Of a stretch of 35,742 bases of DNA, positions 21,794-30,310 are shown piece by piece. Where the stretch lies: contig JAKLQJ010000105.1 of NCBI GenBank assembly GCA_022013385.1, positions 1 through 35,742 of the forward strand, written 5' to 3'. The stretch is from Elusimicrobiota bacterium. GTDB lineage: Bacteria > Elusimicrobiota > Elusimicrobia > Elusimicrobiales > UBA9959. The position numbers were made by a program, and so were the translations under genes. Position 1 is the stretch's first letter, and each line of letters opens with the position of its first letter. A model generated the notes under the pieces. The model was not told the origin of the DNA. It saw only the letters and a program-made list of their open reading frames with translations, and did not search any database.

Positions 21794-23869
21794 CTATATA
21801 AATGCGCCGTCAATCTCAATCTTAAAAACACTGCCTTTATCCGGAACTGATTCAGCGTATATATTGCCGCCATGCATCTCAATAATTTTTTTGGCTATGG
21901 CCAGTCCGAGCCCCGAACCCGCGCGCCTATCGTCATTTTCGGAAACTTGAACATATTTTTCAAAAATCAAGCCCAATTTATCTTCAGGAATGCCGCGTCC
22001 GTTGTCTGAAACTGAAATTTCTAAAATATCTTTATTTTTCAAACACAAAAATTCAACCCTGCCGCCGACGGGAGTAAATTTAAGAGCGTTTGATAATAAA
22101 TTCTCAATCACTCGTCTTAAAAGATTCTCATCGCCTTTAATAAGAGTTTTGCCGATATTTTTCAAAACCAATTCAAACTTTATCTTTTTCTCATTATAAA
22201 GGACTTTAAACTTTTCCGTTATATCGGTTAAAAACTCCGCAATCTTTACTTCGGCAAAATCAGGTTTAAGATTACCCGCTTCAATACGCGATATATCAAG
22301 AATATTCTGCAATAACTCAAAAAGATGATTGCTTGAACTCTTTATATTCTCGATATAATTGGAATTTTTCATTCCCGGCTCGCAGGAATTTTCCAAAAGC
22401 TTGATATAACCTTGCATAGTTAAAAGCGGGACGCGTATATCATGAGCTATCGAGTGAAAAAAATCTTCCTTTATTTTCCCAATTTCATGCTCTAAGGTAA
22501 TATCCCGCATTATCATGAATATGCAAGGGTCTTGGGTTTTAGATTTTAGTTGCTTGATATTCACCCTGTAGTATTTTTTTTCGCCCTTCTGACCGGAATC
22601 CATGGCGATTATATCCGACTTTGTTTTCATTTTGATAATATCGCGTATTTTCAGACGCCCAAATCCAATTTTATCCTGATGTCCTTCAATACCATCTCCA
22701 ATATTATCTTCAATATCGAGAATGTTTTTGGCGATTTTATTAGCGTATAAAGGAACGCCATTCGAATCGGCAAGAACAACGGCGTCCTGCATCAAGCTCA
22801 TCAATAAATCCACTTTGCGCTTTTCCTCTATTATCTTTTCCACCTGCATATCCTGATACTTGTTAACATCTTTCATCATGGCGTTAAAGGATTTCATAAG
22901 AGAAGAAAATTCCTTAAAATCGGATTTTTCCTTAACGGGAATCTTGAAATTTTTAGCCGAAACTCTTTTGGCTCCTTGCATCAGTTCTTGGACCGGATTA
23001 ATAAGCTTCCTGCTGAAAAAGAGCGCTGAAAAATAAAAAACTGTGGCAATGGCAAGCAAAAAAAATAAAATGAGCGATGTTATAAGATTAATGCCGTGAA
23101 AGGCTTCCCCTCTTTTCCCAAGAGTTATAACAGCTGTATTAAATTCCGGGATTTCGCTGAAAGATCCTATGTATATGAATTTGTTTGACAATATATAATC
23201 GGAACTTTTCTTCCCGCTTTCAAAAAATTTTTTCAATTCGCCCGGACCAATGTCCGGAATATCCTTATTGAAGTTAAATAAATTCCCCTCAAAATCCGAT
23301 ATATATATTCTTCCGCTGTCTCCTATCCTTTGGTTTGAGAGGTCAAGCAACATACCTTTAAGATCTAAAACGCCTATAAAGTGTTCCTTTGTTTCTTTAA
23401 TGGGAGATACAATAGAGCATATCGGCAAATCATCTATAATTTCAAAATTTCCTATCGCGGTTTTTTTCAAATTTTTAGCGTTCAAAAAAACGGAATCTTC
23501 GGAAAAATCAAGAAACCCAAACCTCCTTTTCATTTCAGCGGTTGAAGATTTGATTATTTCCTTGCCTTTAGAATCCAAAAAACCGGCGAGAAGAAACTGA
23601 GGATTATCTTTTAAAAATTCATCAAGTTTTTTTTTATCTCTTTTGGGCTGTATCTTTTCTTTTGAAGAAGTTATTTCGTAAAGTTTTTTATCCACATCCT
23701 TAAAATCCCTTCTAACCATGACCGATGCCATGTCGGATATATTTTCATGAAGCGCGAGTATATCGTTTTTCGCTACGGATTGATAATAGAATAAAAATAT
23801 GGCGGTCGGAATTATAGGAATGAGACCTATACCGAAGACAATTGTTAAAAGACGATTAAAAAGACTCAC
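21794..23869 (-). CDS. Membrane sensor histidine kinase (sensor-HAMP-PAS-HisKA-HATPase)
   Basis: A 691-residue two-component sensor. Two membrane helices (about 8-28 and 258-282) flank an extracytoplasmic sensor domain of dCACHE-like size with a CSIVSPIKET segment. HAMP follows (about 285-335; KLINPVQELMQGAKRVSAKNFK), then a PAS domain (about 355-455), the H-box with phospho-accepting His476 (HSIAHDIRVPLLTMQGYIKLL), the N-box NLLSNALKFTP, and the ATP-lid motifs DNGRGIPEDKLG and GSGLGLAIAKKIIEMHGG. No response regulator is encoded nearby, so it is an orphan kinase in this window. The start is a GTG; no ribosome site is obvious before it. A coding gap follows upstream. The ligand cannot be inferred. 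Confidence 0.93.
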   Translation of the reverse strand: MSLFNRLLTIVFGIGLIPIIPTAIFLFYYQSVAKNDILALHENISDMASVMVRRDFKDVDKKLYEITSSKEKIQPKRDKKKLDEFLKDNPQFLLAGFLDSKGKEIIKSSTAEMKRRFGFLDFSEDSVFLNAKNLKKTAIGNFEIIDDLPICSIVSPIKETKEHFIGVLDLKGMLLDLSNQRIGDSGRIYISDFEGNLFNFNKDIPDIGPGELKKFFESGKKSSDYILSNKFIYIGSFSEIPEFNTAVITLGKRGEAFHGINLITSLILFFLLAIATVFYFSALFFSRKLINPVQELMQGAKRVSAKNFKIPVKEKSDFKEFSSLMKSFNAMMKDVNKYQDMQVEKIIEEKRKVDLLMSLMQDAVVLADSNGVPLYANKIAKNILDIEDNIGDGIEGHQDKIGFGRLKIRDIIKMKTKSDIIAMDSGQKGEKKYYRVNIKQLKSKTQDPCIFMIMRDITLEHEIGKIKEDFFHSIAHDIRVPLLTMQGYIKLLENSCEPGMKNSNYIENIKSSSNHLFELLQNILDISRIEAGNLKPDFAEVKIAEFLTDITEKFKVLYNEKKIKFELVLKNIGKTLIKGDENLLRRVIENLLSNALKFTPVGGRVEFLCLKNKDILEISVSDNGRGIPEDKLGLIFEKYVQVSENDDRRAGSGLGLAIAKKIIEMHGGNIYAESVPDKGSVFKIEIDGAFI

Positions 23870-24028
23870 GGTTCAAAATCTGAAAGGAAATTTAAATGAT
23901 TGAACCTTTCAGTCCTCTTCAGTTTAGAGTTTAAAAAACTGAGTTTTTCTACTTCTCTATACCCATCCAATCTCAACTCTAAACTCTTTGCTTCTGCTCC
24001 CGCCTTTAGCAGGACAAGCTGTCTCACA

Positions 24029-24343
24029 TAATAGTTTAGTCCGATTATTTCTCCGTCGCAGACTTAGTGACCTTTCTCAACTTGATCACTGAGGGGTGTT
24101 CACGCTATACTCATGGGATAAATCATGGGATAAACCCATGACCATGCCCATGACAGGAGCATGACAGGCCTACATACACAGGCAACGAAGCTATGCTTCA
24201 TAAAGTGTCGGAAACTATGTGAACGACCACGACACGATAGCGTAGTCCACCCCGCGGGAATCCTTTGTAGAAAGGCAAAGGAGCATAACGGCTGCCCGCG
24301 GGGTTCTTGCCACGCTGTAGCTACAAAACAAACTAAACTATTA
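24029..24343. repeat. Composite palindromic region with 43-bp core copy 2 and family B copy 2
   Basis: A 12-bp inverted repeat (TAATAGTTTAGT at 24029-24040, complement at 24332-24343) brackets about 315 bp. Inside are the 43-bp core (24187-24229), a GC-rich palindrome with arms ACCCCGCGGG (24249-24258) and CCCGCGGGGT (24295-24304), and CATGGGATAAA twice near 24115-24135. Just outside, CAACTCT/AAACTCT heptamers run near 23974-23988. The gap 23870-24352 between etfA and the kinase holds no gene I can support. Confidence 0.72.
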
Positions 24344-24352
24344 CTGTCACTC

Positions 24353-25585
24353 TTACCTACTGTTCACCCGTTTATTGATAGCTTTAATCAATTTGGGCAC
24401 GATTTCATGAACATCGCCCACAATGCCGTATTTTGCAACATTAAAAATAGGCGCATTAGGATCTTTATTTATGGCAATTATTATATCGGAAGATTTCATG
24501 CCCACAATATGCTGAACTGCTCCCGATATGCCGCAAGCTACATAAAGCTTTGGAGATACCGTAGTCCCGCTTTGCCCTACTTGACGGCTTTTTTCCTTAA
24601 AACCCATATCAACAGCGCCCCTTGACGCCCCCACCATGCCGTCCAATGAAGAAGCCAACTGTTCAAGAACTTTGAATTTATTAATATCTTTCATGCCTCT
24701 TCCGCCGGAAACTATGACATCGGAATTCTCTATTTTAGCCGATAACTTATCATGAACAATCTTTCTTTCAATCACCTTAACTCTCTTAATGCTTTTGTCA
24801 ATTTTAATATCTTCCTTAATCACCACCGCCGCTTTGCCTAATGGCTCGCTCAGTTTCATAACATTGGGCCGGACAGTCGCCATTTGCGGGCGGGAATTAG
24901 GACTCAAAATATCCGCCATTATATTTCCGCCGAAAGCCGGTCTTGATTGAAGAAGAAGCCCGTCTTTAATTGACAAAGCGGTGCAATCCGCTGTAAGTCC
25001 CACATAAATTGAAGCGGCAACCCTGGGCGCTAAATCTCTGCCCATAATGGTGGCGGGATATAGAAAAATGCCGGGCTTATGCCTATTTATCAAAGCGACC
25101 AATACTGTTGAAAAAACATCGGTATTATATTCCTCAAGCTCGGAATTTTCAACCAGATAAACTTTATCCGCGCCATAAGCTCCGATTTCTTTTTCATAGC
25201 CGGTATTTTTATCAGTCAAAACAATAGCGCATAATTCCTCGTTTAAAGTATCGGCAAGCTTTCTTCCCTCGGATAAAAGTTCATAGGCTACCTTTCTTAT
25301 TTTCTTGGCGGCGGGCTGAATCGTTGTTCCGGCGGCTTTTCCTTTTTTATGAATATGTTCCAATTCAATAAAAACCCATACGCCTTTATATGCGGAGAAA
25401 TCTTTATGTATCGGATCTTCCCTTTCTATGATTATCGCGTCAACGGGACATACCTGCACGCAAGCGCCGCAAAGCGTGCATGCTTCATTTATTACCGCTC
25501 TTTTATCAATCATTTGTACTGCCGCGAAAGGACAAACAGGAACACATTTGCCGCAACCTATGCATTTATTTAAAACTGTAATCAT
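24353..25585 (-). CDS. etfA: Electron transfer flavoprotein alpha subunit with N-terminal 2[4Fe-4S] ferredoxin
   Basis: A 410-residue EtfA with an N-terminal ferredoxin head. Cys8-11-14-18 and Cys36-39-42-46 form two CxxCxxCxxxCP motifs. The Etf alpha domain starts near residue 68 and the C-terminal FAD domain carries VSGGRGMKD, QVGQSGTTVSPKLYVACGISGAVQH and INKDPNAPIF. Ferredoxin-fused EtfA proteins are known from LctC and CarE, which work with EtfB and an acyl-CoA or lactate dehydrogenase to bifurcate electrons in anaerobes. It overlaps etfB by 4 bp, and an acyl-CoA dehydrogenase gene lies just upstream on the same strand, so the three probably act together. Whether this Etf bifurcates or only transfers electrons cannot be settled from sequence alone. 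Confidence 0.93.
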   Translation of the reverse strand: MITVLNKCIGCGKCVPVCPFAAVQMIDKRAVINEACTLCGACVQVCPVDAIIIEREDPIHKDFSAYKGVWVFIELEHIHKKGKAAGTTIQPAAKKIRKVAYELLSEGRKLADTLNEELCAIVLTDKNTGYEKEIGAYGADKVYLVENSELEEYNTDVFSTVLVALINRHKPGIFLYPATIMGRDLAPRVAASIYVGLTADCTALSIKDGLLLQSRPAFGGNIMADILSPNSRPQMATVRPNVMKLSEPLGKAAVVIKEDIKIDKSIKRVKVIERKIVHDKLSAKIENSDVIVSGGRGMKDINKFKVLEQLASSLDGMVGASRGAVDMGFKEKSRQVGQSGTTVSPKLYVACGISGAVQHIVGMKSSDIIIAINKDPNAPIFNVAKYGIVGDVHEIVPKLIKAINKRVNSR

Positions 25586-26373
25586 ATCTTTAGAAAGTTC
25601 TCCTTTTCAAAAATATCGACTATTTTTTCCACCGCTTCGCTGACTCCGCCCGAAATCATTTCAGCTTTTTCTCTTTTTGGGGGAGGATATATCCTATCAA
25701 CCTGCGTGGGCGACCCCTTAAGGCCGATATATTGTTCCTGCGCGCCTATGTCACACATAGACCATTGATGATAAGGTTTCTCAAGCGAATTATGGATATC
25801 AAGAAACGCTGGATATCTGGGCTCAAAATCTTTTGGCATAATCATTGTGAATAGCGCGGGAGATTTTGCCTCAATTATTTCATACCCGTCATCAATAAGT
25901 TTTCTGACAATTATTTTTTTTGAATCAATCTTAATATCTTCGCAAAAAGTAACCTGCGGCATCGCAAGGTGCTGGGCTATGCCGGGACCGACTTGCGCCG
26001 TATCACCGTCAATAGCCTGCATGCCGCAAAGGATAATGTCTATCTTTCCGATTTTTTTTATCGCTTTGGAAATAATATAGGAAGTCGCCCATGTGTCGGA
26101 ACCCGCGAAAGCTCTGTCGGATAAAAGAATACCGTCGTCAGCGCCAAGAGCAAGACCTAATTGCACAACACTTTTGGCTTGGGGCGGCCCCATTGAAATT
26201 ACCGTAAGTTTGCATTTGTGAGCTTTCTTAAGTTCAATCGCTTTTTGAAGAGCAAAATGGTCATAAGGATTTATAATACTCGGCACCCCCGCTCTTATAA
26301 GAGTTCCGGTTTCAATATCTATTTTGATTTCAGCGCTATCGGGAACTTGTTTTACACACACGACTATATGCAT
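25582..26373 (-). CDS. etfB: Electron transfer flavoprotein beta subunit
   Basis: A 263-residue EtfB that pairs with EtfA to carry FAD and a nucleotide (AMP, or a second FAD in bifurcating types). Family segments are MHIVVCVKQVPDSAEIKID, NPYDHFALQKAIELK, SMGPPQAKSVVQLGLALGADDGILLSDRAFAGSDTWATSYI, and LCGMQAIDGDTAQVGP. The length is standard. The stop of etfB overlaps the start of etfA (ATGA). AGGAGA precedes the ATG. The gap towards the acyl-CoA dehydrogenase gene contains two heptamer arrays, so operon continuity is likely but not certain. Confidence 0.95.
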   Translation of the reverse strand: MHIVVCVKQVPDSAEIKIDIETGTLIRAGVPSIINPYDHFALQKAIELKKAHKCKLTVISMGPPQAKSVVQLGLALGADDGILLSDRAFAGSDTWATSYIISKAIKKIGKIDIILCGMQAIDGDTAQVGPGIAQHLAMPQVTFCEDIKIDSKKIIVRKLIDDGYEIIEAKSPALFTMIMPKDFEPRYPAFLDIHNSLEKPYHQWSMCDIGAQEQYIGLKGSPTQVDRIYPPPKREKAEMISGGVSEAVEKIVDIFEKENFLKI

Positions 26374-26385
26374 ATCGTCTCCTAA

Positions 26386-26471
26386 GTCAGAGGTCAGAGG
26401 TCAGAAGTCAGAAATCAGATGTACAAGGAGTGTCCTTATAAATCTTGCCTCTTGCTTCTTACTTCTTGCCT
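26386..26471. repeat. Two degenerate heptamer arrays between acyl-CoA dehydrogenase and etfB
   Basis: Five 7-bp units (GTCAGAG twice, GTCAGAA twice, ATCAGAT) fill 26386-26420 in perfect register. Four more (CTTGCCT, CTTGCTT, CTTACTT, CTTGCCT) fill 26444-26471. The two arrays have different consensus units and together occupy most of the 125-bp gap. Confidence 0.85.
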
Positions 26472-26498
26472 CTAAAAAACGCGCTTAACGCATTTTTT

Positions 26499-28139
26499 TT
26501 ATTTCGCTTTAAAAGTATCTTTCAACTTTGAGGCTATTAAATCCATATCGCTTATAAGCCCTTTCTGCAAAGCCTGTATCGTGTTGAAATTTAATGCTTC
26601 CGCTAAATCAATGTCTTTTTCAGCGGCGCCGAGAATAAGAGCTATTCCTTCCGCCGCTATTTGAAGAGCCGCATTTTTGGCATAAACTCGGCTCATCGCC
26701 TGCCACACATTTCTATCAAATTTAATAGTTTCAGTATACTCGACGGCCGCCGCCCGTTTAGCGAATATGAACGCGAGTTCGGCCAAAGATATAAGTTTTC
26801 CAAGTTTGAATGTAATATGCTGATGACGAGTAAGTCTTTGCGCGCGGCATTCTTCCATTATAACCGCTAATGCCCTAGCCGCGAGAGCCGCCAAATCCGC
26901 TCCGACTTCGGGACTCTCTAAATGCAACGATTGCAAACTGTCGGCCATATCAATATAGTAACGGCCCCTGGTTTTCAAATGCTCCTGCCAACGCCCTCTG
27001 AAAATTGTCATTTCCATTACTTCATTGGTGCCTTCGTATATGCAGGTTATTTTCGCGTCCCTTTTAATTTTTTCAACAGAAAAATCTTTTGTATAACCGT
27101 AGCCGCCGAGCGCTTGTATGGCATCCTCCGCCGTTTTATTGCCGCTTTCGGTAGCCGCGTATTTCGCTATAGCGCCTTCTGTTTGAAGACCTTTCTCTCC
27201 GCCGTCAAGCCTTTCGGAAATCTCTTCAATATAAGCCCTTGCGGCTTCAAGATTTACGGCATTGGGAACTATCAGCTTATGAGTATAGCCCTGCTTATCC
27301 GAAAGCGGCCCACCGCCTTGAATTCTTTGCTGGCTATATTTTATCGCCACTTCAAGAGCTTCCCATCCGGCGCCAAGTCCAAACGCCGCCACCATTACTC
27401 TGGTATAGCCAAATACCGCCTGCGCTTGTGTAAGCCCTTGTCCTTCAACTCCGCCGATAAGATTTTCTTTCGGAATATAAGCATTATCAAAAGACAATCC
27501 CGCTGTATTGCTAAGCCTTATACCGTGTTTATCCTCGTGTTTGTTCGGCGAAAAACCTTCGGTTCCTTTCTCAACCATAAACCATGAAGAACCTCCCGGC
27601 GCCATTGCAAGAACGGAATATACATCCGCCACTCCGCCGTTTGAAATCCATTGTTTATTGCCGGTTAATTTATACCCTATGAGCTTGCCGTTTTTTAAAA
27701 CATGCTCGGCTCTTGTTCTTAAATTCACCAAATCGCTTCCGGCATCAGCTTCGGTGGCCGCATAGGCCACAAGAAGGTTTTCTTTGGCTATTCTGGTCAT
27801 CCATTTTTCTTTTTGCTCATCCGTGCCGCCGACGCTAAGAGGATCGGTTCCAAGAAATGTGGCAAATACGCCCGTTGCTATTCCAAGATCTATTCTCGCC
27901 AGTATTTCGCAAACTCTGTAAACATCAAAAGTTCCGCCGCTTATACCGCCATATTCTTTCGGAATGAGCAAAAGATGGACTCCCAATATTGACTGGTCAT
28001 ACATTTCTTTTAAAATTTCGGCGGGAAATTCATTATTCGCGTCTTTCTCTCTCAAAAACTCATGAAAAAGATTCTTCTTTGCGTAATTACGCAAACTATC
28101 CAACATAAGTTCTCTTGATATGGTATCCATACTCGGCAT
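26499..28139 (-). CDS. Acyl-CoA dehydrogenase family protein
   Basis: A 546-residue FAD enzyme that oxidises an acyl-CoA to the 2-enoyl-CoA, or runs in reverse with bifurcating Etf. Motifs: AYAATEADAGSDLVNLRTRAE and KQWISNGGVADVY (FAD and substrate loop), and IYEGTNEVMEMTIFRGRW with the catalytic Glu of the acyl-CoA dehydrogenase core. A C-terminal extension of about 150 residues is longer than in short-chain enzymes, as in VLCAD-like members. The ATG at 28139 is chosen because AGGAG sits eight bases upstream; a TTG-like frame from 28166 lacks one. The etfB-etfA pair follows on the same strand. Chain length or substrate (including amino-acid-derived acyl-CoA) is not determined. Confidence 0.9.
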   Translation of the reverse strand: MPSMDTISRELMLDSLRNYAKKNLFHEFLREKDANNEFPAEILKEMYDQSILGVHLLLIPKEYGGISGGTFDVYRVCEILARIDLGIATGVFATFLGTDPLSVGGTDEQKEKWMTRIAKENLLVAYAATEADAGSDLVNLRTRAEHVLKNGKLIGYKLTGNKQWISNGGVADVYSVLAMAPGGSSWFMVEKGTEGFSPNKHEDKHGIRLSNTAGLSFDNAYIPKENLIGGVEGQGLTQAQAVFGYTRVMVAAFGLGAGWEALEVAIKYSQQRIQGGGPLSDKQGYTHKLIVPNAVNLEAARAYIEEISERLDGGEKGLQTEGAIAKYAATESGNKTAEDAIQALGGYGYTKDFSVEKIKRDAKITCIYEGTNEVMEMTIFRGRWQEHLKTRGRYYIDMADSLQSLHLESPEVGADLAALAARALAVIMEECRAQRLTRHQHITFKLGKLISLAELAFIFAKRAAAVEYTETIKFDRNVWQAMSRVYAKNAALQIAAEGIALILGAAEKDIDLAEALNFNTIQALQKGLISDMDLIASKLKDTFKAK

Positions 28140-28172
28140 CTTATAACTCCTTTCAGAAATCAGCAAAATTTA

Positions 28173-28200
28173 GTAACGGGTAGTCGGTAATTAGTAAAAG
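28173..28200. repeat. Degenerate heptamer array upstream of acyl-CoA dehydrogenase
   Basis: Four 7-bp units, GTAACGG, GTAGTCG, GTAATTA and GTAAAAG, share a GTA start and drift at the end. They lie about 35-60 bp upstream of the acyl-CoA dehydrogenase start codon, where a promoter might be expected. Confidence 0.7.
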
Positions 28201-28299
28201 AGGAATTAAGCGATTGAGTGGTTTAGTATGTGGCGAAAATCACTATTCTTTTAATCGCTCATCACCCATTACTAATTATTATTTTCTTGCTTTCTGTTT

Positions 28300-29787
28300 T
28301 TATACTTTTTCAGCCTGAATCGCGGCAAGACAGTCTTCTATCTCTTTTTTAAGATCGTCGCCGTATTCCTCGTCTTTGATTGACGAAATATTTATGAGAA
28401 CATTTTCCGCAGCGCACTTTACAGCGGCATCCAAAAGATATTGCGCGCTTTTCCTGTCGGAAGCGACCGAAGAAGATATGGAATCCAAACCTCTAAGAAG
28501 CCTTAATGCTTCAACTGATAACTTAGCCGTTTTTAAAGGGACATCCGCGGCGTATTTAATGGCTTTCTGCATTTCGGTTTTTCTCTCCGCCGATTCCTTG
28601 GGCAATTTTCTTGCGGCCATAAACTTATCAAAAGCCGCCGAATCCTCGGTTACGCAATTCTGAAGCTCGCTTCTGAAAAAGCCGAGCTTTGATTTTGCTT
28701 CCAATAAAGCCGGTTTTTTGCTTTCATCAAGTTTTTTACTCATTAGAGTAATGCCTATAGCCATTTGCCCTAAAGCGCAACCCATGGCGCCTGAAATGGC
28801 CGCGGCGCTACCGCCGCCGGGAGTAGGCTCTGTATTGGCGAAAGCGTCAATCGCTATATTCGCTCCAACCTGCCATGAACCCATAAGATTCAAGAGCCTA
28901 TTTTCAAGCACTTGAGTCTCCGCATCAAAACTATCTATCTTTAGAGATTCAATGGCATATTTGGTAATGGCATCCTGTGAAGAAAGACCTATAAGCTCAG
29001 TATCGGTTATTTCTATATTTTCAGGTTTAATCTCTTTGGCTATTTCATCCACGACTTTTTTTATGGAAGTCGTATTATAATCGGTAAGCACGGTTGAAAT
29101 CTGGACTTGATTTTTGGATTCAAGAAAAATTGCCGCGCCGCGCAAACTAGGCAATCCGCCTCCTGAAGTTCTTATCTTTTTAGCCAATGCCTTGCCAAAT
29201 TCTATATCGGCAGTATTTAAATTAACATTGAAATTTATAATCTGCTGGCGCGCTCCGACCGCGGTGGCGCCGGCTGTCGGATGCATTTTATTTGGCCCAA
29301 AATCGGGAACTCTTTCAGGATTTTTTCCAATATCCTCTTTCATGCCCTCAAATTGTCCCTTGCGAACCTTGGCAAGATTCTTCCTAAGCGGATTTTGAGC
29401 GGCGCAATCATAAAGATAAGCCGGAACATTAAGCTCTTCGCCGATTCTCTTGGCAAGTTTTTTGGCAAGTTCCACGCATTCTTCAATAGTGGAACCCATT
29501 ATCGGAATAAACGGAGCCACATCCATAGCGCCCATTCTGGGATGTTCGCCTTTATGGCTATTTAAATCAATGAGCTCAACCGCCTTTTCAGTGGCCTTAA
29601 ACATAGCTTCAACCGCTGTTTCAACAGGCGCTATGAAAGAAAGCACCGTTCTATGGTGATCCGAATCTTTCTCAATATCAAGTATTATCACACCCGGAAC
29701 TTTTCTCGCGGCGTCAACTATTTGTTTTATTTTAACTTCATCCCTTCCCTCGCTAAAATTAGGCACACATTCAACGAATTTAAGCAT
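28300..29787 (-). CDS. ftcD: Bifunctional glutamate formimidoyltransferase / formimidoyl-THF cyclodeaminase
   Basis: FtcD moves the formimino group from formiminoglutamate to tetrahydrofolate and then deaminates and closes it to methenyl-THF. The 495-residue protein carries both halves. The transferase N-domain (about 1-180) has CVPNFSEGRD, SDHHRTVLSF and HKGEHPRMGAMDVAPFIP, its C-domain (about 180-300) has TAGATAVGARQQIINFNVNL, and the cyclodeaminase (about 310-490) has TPTPGGGS-type EPTPGGGSAAAISGAMGC. The fused form occurs in animals and some anaerobes. AGGGT precedes the ATG. It serves the same route as HutH (18149). HutU and HutI are not in the window, so the pathway here is incomplete. 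Confidence 0.95.
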   Translation of the reverse strand: MLKFVECVPNFSEGRDEVKIKQIVDAARKVPGVIILDIEKDSDHHRTVLSFIAPVETAVEAMFKATEKAVELIDLNSHKGEHPRMGAMDVAPFIPIMGSTIEECVELAKKLAKRIGEELNVPAYLYDCAAQNPLRKNLAKVRKGQFEGMKEDIGKNPERVPDFGPNKMHPTAGATAVGARQQIINFNVNLNTADIEFGKALAKKIRTSGGGLPSLRGAAIFLESKNQVQISTVLTDYNTTSIKKVVDEIAKEIKPENIEITDTELIGLSSQDAITKYAIESLKIDSFDAETQVLENRLLNLMGSWQVGANIAIDAFANTEPTPGGGSAAAISGAMGCALGQMAIGITLMSKKLDESKKPALLEAKSKLGFFRSELQNCVTEDSAAFDKFMAARKLPKESAERKTEMQKAIKYAADVPLKTAKLSVEALRLLRGLDSISSSVASDRKSAQYLLDAAVKCAAENVLINISSIKDEEYGDDLKKEIEDCLAAIQAEKV

Positions 29788-29892
29788 AAACCCTCCGTAT
29801 TCTATTGTAGGCGCTACTGAACCTGTTCCATTATACTATTTTAGATTATAATATAGAAATCAATCGATTTTGTCTTTCGCAGATATACGGAA

Positions 29893-29941
29893 ATATGGAA
29901 AATAAGGAGATTCCTTTTTTTCGCCGTTTGGCGGAGGTGGG
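29893..29941 (+). repeat. 49-bp inverted repeat, left copy
   Basis: It begins ATATGGAAAATAAGGAGA and carries hairpins AAGGA-GAT-TCCTT and CGCC-GTTT-GGCG. It matches the reverse complement of 30852-30900 at 48 of 49 positions by my count. The two copies enclose the terminator and the small secreted-protein gene. Confidence 0.9.
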
Positions 29942-30079
29942 GTTACAAAACTTCTTAGTACTACTATCTTGACAAAAAAATTTTGCAATCATAAGTAATT
30001 GGGTGTTCAGGATTTTTTGGCTGTGGATAATGCTGTTCCTTGTTGCCGAATTAACATAGTTGCTAACTACCATAAAGCA

Positions 30080-30102
30080 AAAACCCGCTTTTGGCGGGTT
30101 TT
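30080..30102 (-). terminator. Bidirectional intrinsic terminator
   Basis: AAAACCCGC (30080-30088) and GCGGGTTTT (30094-30102) form a perfect nine-base-pair stem with a five-base loop. A/T runs on both sides allow termination in both directions; it most likely ends the transcript of the small secreted-protein gene. Confidence 0.85.
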
Positions 30103-30310
30103 CGCTTTCCCTCAGTACTGGGGAAGTTCACAGGTCGCGATCCGCTATGGGAACGCACTCATACTCTAGCACATAAACCTTGACTTGTCAATCCCCCTGC
30201 CCGTTGTGGCAAATCAGGGATAAATTGAATTGTTTAAAATACTATTAAACGGTTTTTAGTTAGAGCCTATTTTTTTCTTTAATATGGCGCTTTCCTTCTT
30301 GTAATCTTTT

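Larger units (their letters stand above)
29788..30310. other. 523-bp gap with a palindromic repeat copy and terminator
   Basis: No gene is supported. The gap holds one copy of a 49-bp sequence (29893-29941) that returns inverted at 30852-30900, an intrinsic terminator (30080-30102), and otherwise unremarkable sequence. An open frame of 75 codons on the minus strand (30073-29846) is a chance frame: it overlaps the repeat and has no ribosome site or family resemblance. Confidence 0.6.

Noticed and set aside
26386-26471. CRISPR-like array
   Set aside because: Units are 7 bp without spacers of constant length; no cas genes are present.
29846-30073. 75-codon minus-strand frame
   Set aside because: No Shine-Dalgarno site, overlaps the 49-bp repeat, and the product is unlike any family I know.
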